DNA of 8,147 nt. Origin: Bacillota bacterium (GTDB lineage Bacteria; Bacillota; DTU025). The notes under the pieces are model-generated. The model had not been told where the DNA came from and made no database searches. It saw nothing but the letters and a program-made list of their open reading frames with translations. The stretch's first letter is position 1, and each line of letters begins with the position of its first letter. The position numbers were made by a program, and so were the translations under genes. The stretch is taken from assembly GCA_012842765.1 (NCBI GenBank), contig DUWJ01000287.1, forward strand, positions 1-8,147, in the 5' to 3' direction. Shown here in pieces: positions 1 through 6,966 of the stretch.

Positions 1-12
1 ATAGCGACAGCA

Positions 13-31
13 CCACTGCCTACATCAGTGG
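13..31 (+). promoter_or_regulatory. Small hairpin overlapping the rpsR ribosome binding site
   Basis: A perfect 6-bp inverted repeat, CCACTG (13-18) and CAGTGG (26-31), encloses a 7-base loop. Its right arm covers the first two bases of the rpsR Shine-Dalgarno GGAGGG (30-35), so folding could partly mask the site. The first 44 bases hold no recognisable gene end. One frame is open until a TGA at 46-48 that overlaps the rpsR GTG, but it does not end in the acidic DDIPF-type tail expected of ssb, the usual upstream neighbour. A regulatory role is inference from position only. Confidence 0.35.
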
Positions 32-44
32 AGGGACAATATAG

Positions 45-275
45 GTGAGACGTGAAAGAGGACGCAAGTCCAGAAGGCGAGTATGTTCCTTCTGCGTCGA
101 CAAAGTTCAGGACATAGATTACAAGGATACAGCCAGGCTTCGGAGATACCTCAACGAGCGCGGGAAGATCATTCCGCGCCGGATCTCTGGGAACTGCGCT
201 AAGCATCAGCGCCAAGTTACGGTCGCCATAAAGCGGGCAAGGCAGATGGCGTTGCTGCCGTATACTGCAGACTAG
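45..275 (+). CDS. rpsR: 30S ribosomal protein S18
   Basis: This is the small-subunit protein S18, which sits on the platform of the 30S particle as a partner of S6 and contacts 16S rRNA. The 76 residues match the usual bacterial length. The family signature is clear: IDYKD at 24-28, then [10 protein letters not shown] (37-46) and CAKHQR (51-56), ending in the typical MALLPY. Cys14, Cys17, Cys51 and His54 suggest the zinc-binding (C+) form. The N-terminus is strongly basic. The GTG start at 45 is chosen because GGAGGG lies at 30-35, nine bases upstream, and because the length fits. It is the first complete gene of the cluster; rpsF and ssb would be expected to its left, outside the window. A hairpin follows the stop, so expression may be partly separated from the downstream genes. 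Confidence 0.97.
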   Translation: MRRERGRKSRRRVCSFCVDKVQDIDYKDTARLRRYLNERGKIIPRRISGNCAKHQRQVTVAIKRARQMALLPYTAD

Positions 276-310
276 TCTGGTTTAGATGGAACCGTGGCTA
301 TAACGGATTG

Positions 311-348
311 GAAAACTCTTTGGCGGCAGCAGCCCCCAAGGAGTTTTC
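311..348 (+). terminator. Strong hairpin after rpsR, candidate terminator or attenuator
   Basis: The arms at 311-323 and 336-348 pair over 13 positions with a single G-U pair and a 12-base loop. The left arm starts GAAAAC and the right arm ends GTTTTC, followed by TT. The T-rich right flank (TTTTCTT) resembles an intrinsic terminator, and the A-rich left flank makes it potentially bidirectional. It lies 36 bases past the rpsR stop, within the 195-base non-coding gap before the MazG-like gene. That gap holds no other recognisable gene, and no good promoter was seen between this hairpin and the next gene. It may therefore attenuate or process the transcript rather than end it completely. Confidence 0.5.
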
Positions 349-470
349 TTGCACATACGCCCATGTGTCCTACATTGCATTGGAAGGTTGGGCGGAAGGA
401 TTTTGCCTTTGGTGTCGAGAACGAACGAGTCCATTGACCGCATGGCACTTTAACACGGGGAGGAGTCGGA

Positions 471-785
471 ATGCCATATCCGAGATACACCGATATTGCC
501 TGTGGTGTTAAGACAATTGACTGGCTTGAGGCGGAGATACTTGGAAGCATTGCCTCGTTGTATCGTTCTCTGGCGCGCGCGGATGAAGGCCCGCGCGTGG
601 CCGATCTGGCTAACGCCATCATCGGTTGCTATCTGCTAGGCAAAAGGTTAGGAATAAGTTATGCTGAGCTGGAACAGCAAATCTCAGCGAACATCGATGA
701 GAACATCGAGAAGGGGCACGAAATCGAAAGGTGGTATGGGGACTTTAGCGCTTTGGCGAATCACAGGAAGGGGCGTTCCACTTGA
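471..785 (+). CDS. MazG-like family protein
   Basis: This is a small, mostly helical protein of 104 residues, recognised as the MazG-like family often found beside rpsR and yybS in Clostridia. Supporting features are the N-terminal helix DWLEAEILGSIASLY (17-31), the central helix ADLANAIIGCYLLGKRLGI (44-62) and the C-terminal GHEIERWYGDFSAL (82-95). True MazG enzymes are Mg-dependent NTP pyrophosphohydrolases with paired acidic motifs (EExxE and ExxD). Here the central helix reads DLAN where ELAD would be expected, so catalysis is doubtful and the role is unknown. The ATG start is set by a strong GGGGAGGAG at 457-465, five bases upstream. The TGA (783-785) overlaps the TTG start of the next gene, implying translational coupling. 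Family assignment is from memory of sequence and context. Confidence 0.75.
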   Translation: MPYPRYTDIACGVKTIDWLEAEILGSIASLYRSLARADEGPRVADLANAIIGCYLLGKRLGISYAELEQQISANIDENIEKGHEIERWYGDFSALANHRKGRST

Positions 786-1738
786 GTCAATCACGGAATC
801 AAAACTTGCGAGCGCTTACTGAGGGGGCTCTTCTTGCCGCACTTACAGTAGTGTTATATGTGGCTGACGTTTATACCAGAATACTCATTTACGTGGTTCC
901 AGTGCCCATTGCGATTCTCGTAGTGAAGCATGATCTCCGCACAGGCCTCATGGCCGCAGCGGTCTCGGCTCTCGGTGTAGGGCTTATTTTGGGGCCAATA
1001 GACTCTGTGATCGTCTTTGTGCGTGTCGCAACTCTCGGTTTGACCCTCGGAGTATGCTTGGCAAAATTGCTTCCATGGCCTCGCACTATCGCCATTACCA
1101 GTGTCGCTTCGACCGTGCAGATTGCCATCGATTTTACGTTGGCTTCGGTAGTAGCCAAACTTTCTCCGACAGAGTTCCTGGGCAGCATGATGGATGAATT
1201 CGCGGCGGCTGGCGAAAGAGCTGTTGAAATCTATGAAGGCATGGGAATGGGCGAAACATCCATGATGCTCGCCAGGCAGTCCATTGAGCTCATGACCGTC
1301 GTGCTTAAGTCGTTTCTGCCTGTGATTGTGCTGTCAGCCGCAGTGTTGGGTGCGGTGATAGTGGCGGCCGTTGCTCGCTGGGTGCTTGTGCGCATGAACG
1401 AAAAAGTGGTGCCCGTCCCGCCCTTTGCCCGATGGCAGCTTGGGTGGGAGTGGATATGGGGCTTGATAGCGGGGATTCTCCTTTCGCAACTCGGGCAATG
1501 GATGGGCATTGAGCTCATATCGACTATAGGCAAGAACGTGACTATGGGGTTCGCCTTGCTCTATACTGTACAGGGAGTCGCGATTATCTGGCACTTCTTT
1601 ACGAAGCGAAATATTCCGAAAGCCCTGGCCGTTATCGTGATAATCCTTATATACCTGACTCCGCCGTTCAATCTTCTTGTCCCCATAGCCGGAGTCCTCG
1701 ATACATGGCTTGATTTTAGAAACTTGGCGGCGCAGTAG
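782..1738 (+). CDS. yybS: DUF2232 (YybS-like) multi-pass membrane protein
   Basis: This is an integral membrane protein of 318 residues belonging to the YybS/DUF2232 group, whose molecular function is not established. Hydrophobic segments lie at roughly 13-31, 34-48, 55-72, 76-93, 102-125, 172-198, 222-240, 250-268 and 278-305, giving about eight to nine helices. A hydrophilic loop at about 127-165 contains EFAAAGERAVEIYEGMGMGE. The overall arrangement resembles small-molecule transporter or ECF S-component folds, but no substrate can be inferred. The start is TTG at 782, overlapping the MazG-like stop as TTGA. AGGAAGGGG at 765-773 is correctly spaced for it. The position before rplI is the usual one, except that gdpP, often found between the two, is missing here. 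The identification is confident as a family and uninformative about function. Confidence 0.82.
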   Translation: MSQSRNQNLRALTEGALLAALTVVLYVADVYTRILIYVVPVPIAILVVKHDLRTGLMAAAVSALGVGLILGPIDSVIVFVRVATLGLTLGVCLAKLLPWPRTIAITSVASTVQIAIDFTLASVVAKLSPTEFLGSMMDEFAAAGERAVEIYEGMGMGETSMMLARQSIELMTVVLKSFLPVIVLSAAVLGAVIVAAVARWVLVRMNEKVVPVPPFARWQLGWEWIWGLIAGILLSQLGQWMGIELISTIGKNVTMGFALLYTVQGVAIIWHFFTKRNIPKALAVIVIILIYLTPPFNLLVPIAGVLDTWLDFRNLAAQ

Positions 1739-1759
1739 GGCTGTGCGCCAACGTACTTT

Positions 1760-1816
1760 GAAAGGGGGTAGCGGGCGGGGAACGAAATAATGCGCTTCGC
1801 CCGCGAAAAGTCGTGA
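1760..1816 (+). promoter_or_regulatory. Structured rplI translation start with leader mini-ORF
   Basis: The rplI GTG at 1813 has only a weak GAAAAG directly before it. GCGGGCG (1771-1777) and CGCCCGC (1798-1804) form a perfect 7-bp stem with a 20-base loop. AAAGGGGG (1760-1767) lies just upstream of the stem; if the stem is closed, this Shine-Dalgarno would be about 11 bases from the GTG. Alternatively, GGGCGGGG (1773-1780) could serve ATG 1790, which opens an 8-codon ORF (MRFAREKS) whose TGA (1814-1816) overlaps the rplI GTG as GTGA. That would allow reinitiation. The sequence shows both possibilities directly; which one operates, if either, is inference. Confidence 0.45.
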
Positions 1817-2265
1817 AAGTAGTCCTTCTAAAAGATGTCCCGGGCTTGGGAAAGATGGACACTGCGCTAGATGTGGCTGAAGGATATGCCCGAAACTACC
1901 TGATTCCCCGGGGCCTGGCTATTCCGGCAACCTCCAAGGAGCTTAACAGAGTAAACAAGCTTCGCGAGGCTGAAAAGCGCAAGGAGGTTCGCCTTGAGGA
2001 GAAGGCCAGAGAGGATGCGCGCAAATTGAAGGCACAAGGTGTGACTATTCGGGCTAAGGCTGGCGAGACTGGAAGACTTTACGGCTCAATTACGTCAAAA
2101 GACGTTGCCGATGCAATCCATGAGTCGTTGGGGATGGAGATTGATCGCAGAAAGATCGAGCTGGCCGATTCCATCAGGGAACTTGGCACGTTCACTGCAA
2201 CTGTGAGGCTTTTTCCCGGGATAAGCGCCGATGTTACGATCAATGTCATCGATGAAGGAAAATGA
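1813..2265 (+). CDS. rplI: 50S ribosomal protein L9
   Basis: This is the large-subunit protein L9, which binds 23S rRNA near the L1 stalk and reaches towards a neighbouring ribosome, helping to keep the reading frame. At 150 residues it matches the family. The N-terminal RNA-binding domain begins MKVVLLKDVPGLGK and carries the L9 signature ending in VAEGYARNYLIPRG (21-34). A highly charged helix linker follows (about 41-80: KELNRVNKLREAEKRKE onward). The C-terminal domain (about 81-150) contains GRLYGSITSKDVADAI and ends VTINVIDEGK. The GTG at 1813 is certain because family members start exactly there, even though the local ribosome binding site is poor. lonC follows after 53 bases, in the same direction. 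Confidence 0.97.
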   Translation: MKVVLLKDVPGLGKMDTALDVAEGYARNYLIPRGLAIPATSKELNRVNKLREAEKRKEVRLEEKAREDARKLKAQGVTIRAKAGETGRLYGSITSKDVADAIHESLGMEIDRRKIELADSIRELGTFTATVRLFPGISADVTINVIDEGK

Positions 2266-2318
2266 AGATAGTTGCCCAAGGCGTACCTTAGGGCAGAGAC
2301 GAAAGGGGTTTTGCTTTC

Positions 2319-4301
2319 ATGAAGTCGCTCGTTAAGAAATTCACCAAGATCGGCAGCAGGAACCTGGCGGATAAGCTCCAGGACGACGAGCAACTTGTGC
2401 GGCAGGTGATGGCCCTTTTCGAGATCCTTTCAGATATTTATGGGCCTGACAGGCTAGTTCTGAAGGCTGGAAAGCTTGATGCGCTGAGCCTCATGCGTTC
2501 TGCGGAACTTGACGACAGGATTTTGGCTCTGGAACGAATAGTATTTGAGGATCCCACCATTGACCGCAAGCCATCGCCTGAAGAGTACGAATCGGTCTTG
2601 GCCGATATTGAGGAAGAGATAGCGGATGTGATAGCGAGGCGGCGGGTAGAGGACAAGATTGAAAAGCAAATATCCGACCGCATGCAGCAGAGGCATGAGG
2701 ATTACGTAAATGAGATAAGATTGCAGATACTGAAGGAAGACGCCGGACCCGATACTGAAGATACCCTCAGGAAGTTGGCTGAACTGGAAGAGCTCGAAAA
2801 GAGGCGACTTGCCAAGTCGGCGCTGGAAATAGTGCGTCCGACTGCCATGTCGGAGATTGTGGGGCAAGATCGCGCGGTCAGAGCCCTTCTTGCCAAGGTG
2901 GCTTCGCCATTTCCGCAGCATGTAATCTTGTATGGCCCTCCAGGAGTAGGGAAGACGACCGCCGCGCGCCTCGCCCTTGAGGAGGCCAAGAAGGTTGCCC
3001 TCACGCCGTTTGGCGAGGAATCGAGGTTCGTGGAAGTGGACGGCACGACCCTCAGATGGGATCCCAGGGAGGTCACGAACCCGCTTCTCGGTTCAGTGCA
3101 TGACCCGATATACCAGGGCGCAAAGCGCGACCTGGCTGAAGGGGGAGTTCCAGAGCCCAAGCTTGGTCTCGTTACGGAGGCCCACGGCGGGGTGTTGTTC
3201 ATCGACGAAATTGGGGAAATGGACCCATTGCTCTTGAACAAGTTGCTCAAGGTCATGGAGGACAAGAGGGTCAAGTTCGAGTCTTCATACTACGATCCTT
3301 CTGACCCGAATGTGCCGTCATATATCAAAAGGCTTTTTGAAGAGGGCGCGCCGGCAGACTTCGTGCTGATCGGGGCCACAACTCGTGATCCCTCAGAGCT
3401 CAGCCCGGCTCTGCGTTCACGGACTGCGGAGGTCTTCTTTGAGCCACTTACCCAGGTGGACATAGAGAATATAGTGAGCAATGCCGCTGGGAAGCTAGGG
3501 GTGGAGATGGATCCTGAGGTTCCGTCTCTTGTGAGCGACTATACCATCGAGGGAAGAAAGGCCACGAGCCTTTTGGTGGACGCCTATGGCATCGCCTTGT
3601 TCAGAGAGATGGATAATAGGCAGGACGGGAAGGCGAACGAAGCTGCATCCGGGGACGGTCCTGTCAGGATAACATTGGCCGATCTTGAGGAGACGATCCG
3701 TCTCGGACGGCTTTCGCCGTACGTCAATGTTCGCGCCTCTGATAGCGCCGAGGTGGGGAAGATCTTTGGACTCGGGGTGGCCGGATTCTTGGGCTCAGTG
3801 ATAGAGTTCGAGGCCGTTGCGTTCCCGGCTCGCGAGGAGGGCAAGGGGACCATCAGATTCAACGAGACGGCAGGTAGCATGACGAAGGATTCTGTATTCA
3901 ATGCAGCTTCTGTATTCAGATTTCTGACTGATAGGGACCTTGCCGATTTCGATGTCCATGTGAATGTTGTAGGCGGCGGCGATATCGATGGGCCTTCTGC
4001 CGGGACAGCGGTCCTTCTTGCAATTCTTAGTTCTGTTTATGCATGCCCGATCAGGCAGGATGTTGCGGTTACCGGCGAGCTTTCCATTCAGGGGAAGGTA
4101 CGGGCGGTGGGGGGAATCTTCGAGAAGATATACGGGGCGCGACAGGCGGGCATCAAGAAAGTGATCTTGCCGGCCGAGAATGTCAAAGATGTCCCTCCCG
4201 GCATTACCGGTATCGAGGTGGTGTCGGTTTCAGATGTCGTTGACACGTTCAAGCATGTTTTTGAGGGGGACGCAATCTTTGGCGAATTGCGTAGGGAGTG
4301 A
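2319..4301 (+). CDS. lonC: Lon-family AAA+ protease LonC
   Basis: This is a 660-residue Lon-type protease of the LonC group known from spore-forming Bacillota; it is inferred to degrade proteins in the cytoplasm using ATP. It lacks the large LON substrate-binding domain of classical Lon. Instead it has a charged, partly coiled-coil N-terminus (about 80-170). The AAA+ module has Walker A GPPGVGKT (206-213), a long insertion with TLRWDPREVTNPLLGSV, Walker B VLFIDE (292-297), and sensor 1 IGATTRDP followed by the arginine motif LRSR. The C-terminal protease domain has the catalytic serine in DGPSAG (Ser560) and the catalytic lysine in GGIFEK (Lys603), so the Ser-Lys dyad is intact. ATG 2319 follows GAAAGGGG (2301-2308). 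The TGA is six bases from the dnaB start, so the two are probably co-transcribed. The distinction from LonB rests on length and N-terminus. Confidence 0.9.
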   Translation: MKSLVKKFTKIGSRNLADKLQDDEQLVRQVMALFEILSDIYGPDRLVLKAGKLDALSLMRSAELDDRILALERIVFEDPTIDRKPSPEEYESVLADIEEEIADVIARRRVEDKIEKQISDRMQQRHEDYVNEIRLQILKEDAGPDTEDTLRKLAELEELEKRRLAKSALEIVRPTAMSEIVGQDRAVRALLAKVASPFPQHVILYGPPGVGKTTAARLALEEAKKVALTPFGEESRFVEVDGTTLRWDPREVTNPLLGSVHDPIYQGAKRDLAEGGVPEPKLGLVTEAHGGVLFIDEIGEMDPLLLNKLLKVMEDKRVKFESSYYDPSDPNVPSYIKRLFEEGAPADFVLIGATTRDPSELSPALRSRTAEVFFEPLTQVDIENIVSNAAGKLGVEMDPEVPSLVSDYTIEGRKATSLLVDAYGIALFREMDNRQDGKANEAASGDGPVRITLADLEETIRLGRLSPYVNVRASDSAEVGKIFGLGVAGFLGSVIEFEAVAFPAREEGKGTIRFNETAGSMTKDSVFNAASVFRFLTDRDLADFDVHVNVVGGGDIDGPSAGTAVLLAILSSVYACPIRQDVAVTGELSIQGKVRAVGGIFEKIYGARQAGIKKVILPAENVKDVPPGITGIEVVSVSDVVDTFKHVFEGDAIFGELRRE

Positions 4302-4307
4302 GTTACT

Positions 4308-5666
4308 TTGGCAACTGCGGATGTAATGGGCGTTGATCGTGTGCCACCGCAGAGCCTCGAGGCGGAGCAATCGACATTAGGTTCAATGTTGCTCGATAAA
4401 GAGGCGATTGCTACAGCTGCCGAAATCCTTGTGGCTGAGGATTTCTACAGAGACGCGCACAGAGTGATATTCGATGCCCTTATCTCCCTGTTCAACAAGG
4501 GTGAACCGGCTGACTTAATCACTGTTACAGAGGCGTTGCGCCAGCGCAATGCTTTGGAGAACGTGGGCGGGGCTTCGTACATCAGCACGCTTGCAAACAC
4601 GGTCCCGACGGCCGCAAACTGTGAATACTATGCTAAGATCGTCAAGAATAAGTCCATTATGCGATCGCTGGTTACAGCAGGATCGCAGATAGCTGCTTTG
4701 GGCTACGACCAGACGAACGAGGTAGCGGAGTCGCTGGACAAGGCTGAGCAGCTCATATTCAGGATCTCGCAACGTGGGGAGACGGGCACGGTCTCTGACA
4801 TGAAGACGGTGCTGATGAGCACTTTTGATCGGATCGAGCGCCTTTACACCACGAAAGGGGCAATCACCGGCCTTTCCACGGGATTTGCCGAGGTGGACAA
4901 TATGCTGTCGGGGCTGCAGCCGTCCGAACTGATTGTCATCGCAGCGCGACCGTCTATGGGAAAGACGGCGCTAGCGCTGAACATAGCCGAACATGTTGGG
5001 GCCAATGAAGGAAAGCCTGTCCTCATTTTCAGTCTCGAGATGTCTAGGGAGCAGCTCGCCCAGAGGATGCTCTGTTCCCAGGCGACGGTGGATGGTCAGC
5101 GGCTCAGACGAGGCAATCTGTCGGAAGCGGATTGGCAACGTCTGTCGCATGCGATCGGCCGGCTCAGCGAGGCCCCTATATTCATCGATGATAGCCCGAC
5201 GGTTACAGCAATGGACATACGTACCAGGGCGAGACGGTTAAAGGCTGAGCACGGCCTGTCGTTGATCATCGTCGACTATCTACAGCTGGTTCAGGGCCAC
5301 GCGCGGGCGGAGAACCGGAACCAGGAGATTGCAGAGATTACCCGATCACTGAAGACGCTCGCACGTGAGCTGGAGGTGCCAGTGGTTTCCCTCGCGCAGC
5401 TCAGCAGGGCTGTTGAAGCGACTGCCGACAAGCGCCCGCTATTGTCACACCTCAGAGAGAGCGGTGAAATCGAGCAATCGGCAGACGTGGTTGCGTTCAT
5501 CTACCGTGAAGATTACTACAAGCCCGACACGGAACGGAGGAATATCGCGGAGATAATCATCGCTAAGCAGCGCAACGGACCGACCGGTGTTGTTGAGCTG
5601 GTTTGGCAGAGAGAATACACGCGGTTTCGGAATCTGGAGCGGTTTGCCCAGGGCGAGTCGGCATAA
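4308..5666 (+). CDS. dnaB: Replicative DNA helicase DnaB
   Basis: This is the hexameric 5'-3' helicase that unwinds the chromosome at the replication fork and recruits primase; the Bacillus subtilis orthologue is called DnaC. The 452 residues are the normal length. The N-terminal helical domain begins RVPPQSLEAEQSTLGSML (11-28) and runs to about 115, followed by a linker to about 170 and a RecA-like motor. Visible motor motifs are Walker A ARPSMGKT (213-220), the catalytic glutamate in SLEMS (Glu244), Walker B IIVDYLQL (Asp323), AQLSRAVE, and KQRNGPTG near the C-terminus. No intein interrupts the Walker A or later motifs. The TTG at 4308 is preferred because GGGAG (4294-4298) lies nine bases upstream. 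An in-frame ATG at 4326 would shorten it by six residues and is the alternative. It is the last gene of the rightward cluster. Confidence 0.96.
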   Translation: MATADVMGVDRVPPQSLEAEQSTLGSMLLDKEAIATAAEILVAEDFYRDAHRVIFDALISLFNKGEPADLITVTEALRQRNALENVGGASYISTLANTVPTAANCEYYAKIVKNKSIMRSLVTAGSQIAALGYDQTNEVAESLDKAEQLIFRISQRGETGTVSDMKTVLMSTFDRIERLYTTKGAITGLSTGFAEVDNMLSGLQPSELIVIAARPSMGKTALALNIAEHVGANEGKPVLIFSLEMSREQLAQRMLCSQATVDGQRLRRGNLSEADWQRLSHAIGRLSEAPIFIDDSPTVTAMDIRTRARRLKAEHGLSLIIVDYLQLVQGHARAENRNQEIAEITRSLKTLARELEVPVVSLAQLSRAVEATADKRPLLSHLRESGEIEQSADVVAFIYREDYYKPDTERRNIAEIIIAKQRNGPTGVVELVWQREYTRFRNLERFAQGESA

Positions 5667-5687
5667 GCCGTGGTCAGATATGCCGAC
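5657..5687. terminator. Inverted repeat spanning the convergent gene ends
   Basis: GTCGGCATA (5657-5665) and TATGCCGAC (5679-5687) are perfect reverse complements separated by 13 bases. The repeat covers the dnaB stop codon (5664-5666) and the aminotransferase stop (5674-5676), which are only seven bases apart. There is no T-run on either side, so it is not a classical intrinsic terminator. It is nevertheless the only obvious element that could end or stabilise both transcripts. Confidence 0.4.
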
Positions 5688-6891
5688 CCGATCTGCCGAT
5701 TCGGGAGGTCATGAAGTCCCGAATCCGTCGCGTGCCCTCGAGGATTTCCCTCTCGCCTGCGGCATAGGATATCCGGATGTACTGGTCGTCCTTGGGGCCA
5801 TTTGGCGAATGGAAGGCACTCATGGACAAGACTGCTACGCCTGCGTCGTCCAGGAGGGCATCCTGGAGCTGATCTGCGTCAGCAAGACCAGCCATACGGC
5901 ACGCTTCTGTGACATTGGGAAAGGCATAGAATGCCCCTAGGGGCATGTGACATCTGAAACCTGGTACACGGTTGAGCTCGGTCACGACGAGGTCCCGCCG
6001 CTTCAGGAATTTGAGGCGCATCTTCTCCGCTTCATGTTGGGGCCCTGTGAGGGCCTCTATTCCGGCGTATTGGGTGAATGTGGCTGTGCAGGAGTGCGCA
6101 TTGGCCATGAAGGTGTCGAACAGGGCTGCAAGCTCCGTGTTGACGACGGCGAAACCCAGACGCCAGCCGGTCATGGCATAGGCTTTTGAAAAACCATCAA
6201 CGAGGATTGTCCGCTCTGCCATGTCTGGCAGGGACGAGATGCTGACGAAGTCGCCATCGTAGACAAGTCGGGAGTATATCTCATCTGACAGGACCCACAG
6301 GTCGTGTTCGATGGCGATTTCGGCAATGCGCGCAAGATCCTCCCGTGGGAGGAGTGTGCCGGTCGGGTTGTGCGGGAAGTTCAGGATTATCATGGAAGTA
6401 TTCGGGGTTACCAGGCTCGCAAGGCGATCGAGGTCCAAGCGAAAGCCCTGGTCGGTATCGATGAATGGGACTGGAATAAAGTTTGCTCCGATCATACTTA
6501 CTATTGACGGGTAGGCCGGGTATGAGGGGACAGGTCCCAAGACGTCGGCGCCACTTTCTACGCAGGACATGATCGCGCAGAATATCGCAAGTTTGGTCCC
6601 GGCGGCCACGACTACTTGCTCGGGAGATACGGATATTCCCCGGGTTCTGGAAATATAGTCGGCGATGGCACTCCGGAAGGCCGGCACTCCGGACGGGGGC
6701 GAGTAGTGTGTCCTGTTAGCATGGATTGAAGAGCAAGCTGCCGTTTTTATGTTTTCAGGCGTGGTGAAATCGGGTTCACCTATGTGAAAACCTATTATGT
6801 CGTGACCGGAGGCAACCATTTCAGAAACCTTTTTCAGTACCGAAAAGGCGCGCTCGGGTTCGAGCCGCTGAGCCCTTTTTGCGTAGTCCAT
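5674..6891 (-). CDS. PLP-dependent class I/II aminotransferase
   Basis: This is a 405-residue fold-type I aminotransferase, which moves an amino group between an amino acid and a 2-oxoacid through a pyridoxal-phosphate Schiff base. Landmarks are GEPDFTTP (38-45), THYSPPSGVP (61-70), AAGTK (96-100), NFPHNPTG with the PLP-contacting Asn175, SDEIYSRLVY with Asp203 and Tyr206, FSKAYAMTGWRLG with the Schiff-base Lys236, and YIRIS with the carboxylate-binding Arg373. All essential residues are present. The pattern fits the aspartate/aromatic (AspAT Ib-like) group, but the substrate cannot be read from sequence, so no gene symbol is given. The ATG at 6891 is the most upstream in-frame start, since TGA immediately precedes it; a GGAG on the minus strand (6903-6906) lies 11 bases away. 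It is convergent with dnaB and divergent from the lipase gene, so it is probably its own transcription unit. Confidence 0.9.
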   Translation of the reverse strand: MDYAKRAQRLEPERAFSVLKKVSEMVASGHDIIGFHIGEPDFTTPENIKTAACSSIHANRTHYSPPSGVPAFRSAIADYISRTRGISVSPEQVVVAAGTKLAIFCAIMSCVESGADVLGPVPSYPAYPSIVSMIGANFIPVPFIDTDQGFRLDLDRLASLVTPNTSMIILNFPHNPTGTLLPREDLARIAEIAIEHDLWVLSDEIYSRLVYDGDFVSISSLPDMAERTILVDGFSKAYAMTGWRLGFAVVNTELAALFDTFMANAHSCTATFTQYAGIEALTGPQHEAEKMRLKFLKRRDLVVTELNRVPGFRCHMPLGAFYAFPNVTEACRMAGLADADQLQDALLDDAGVAVLSMSAFHSPNGPKDDQYIRISYAAGEREILEGTRRIRDFMTSRIGRSGRHI

Positions 6892-6916
6892 TCATTCATC
6901 ATCTCCAACTACAGAG

Positions 6917-6945
6917 ATTGTGGCGCGAAGCGCCCTGCACACAAT
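6917..6945. promoter_or_regulatory. Palindromic element in the divergent intergenic gap
   Basis: ATTGTG (6917-6922) and CACAAT (6940-6945) form an inverted repeat with a 17-base spacer. Inside it lies a second perfect repeat, GGCGC-GAA-GCGCC (6922-6934). It sits in the 75-base gap between the leftward aminotransferase and the rightward lipase gene, where a shared operator could act on both. Each arm also weakly resembles promoter hexamers (TTGTGN and CACAAT, 16 bases apart on both strands), but on the plus strand that would start transcription almost on the Shine-Dalgarno. A binding-site role is inference. Confidence 0.3.
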
Positions 6946-6966
6946 GTGGACTGGAGGGTTATTCGC

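Noticed and set aside
349..376. Possible promoter TTGCAC with TACATT before the MazG-like gene
   Set aside because: Both hexamers match the consensus poorly and there is no extended -10, so it cannot be told from background.
576..597. CGCGCGG/CCGCGCG hairpin
   Set aside because: It lies inside the MazG-like coding region and is explained by Arg/Ala-rich GC codons; there is no T-run and no boundary nearby.
2454..3274. Overlapping minus-strand open frames opposite lonC
   Set aside because: They are rich in Ser, Arg and Leu as expected of antisense shadows, and the plus-strand LonC motifs are intact throughout.
3890..3918. 11-base direct repeat TTCTGTATTCA, 18 bases apart
   Set aside because: Both copies encode Ser-Val-Phe within the LonC protease domain; two copies in coding sequence look like chance, and there is no array.
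6784..6966. Upstream in-frame extension of the lipase reading frame to an ATG at 6784
   Set aside because: It would run antisense through the aminotransferase start, has no ribosome binding site there, and would bury the clear signal peptide that starts at 6967 behind GGAGGG.
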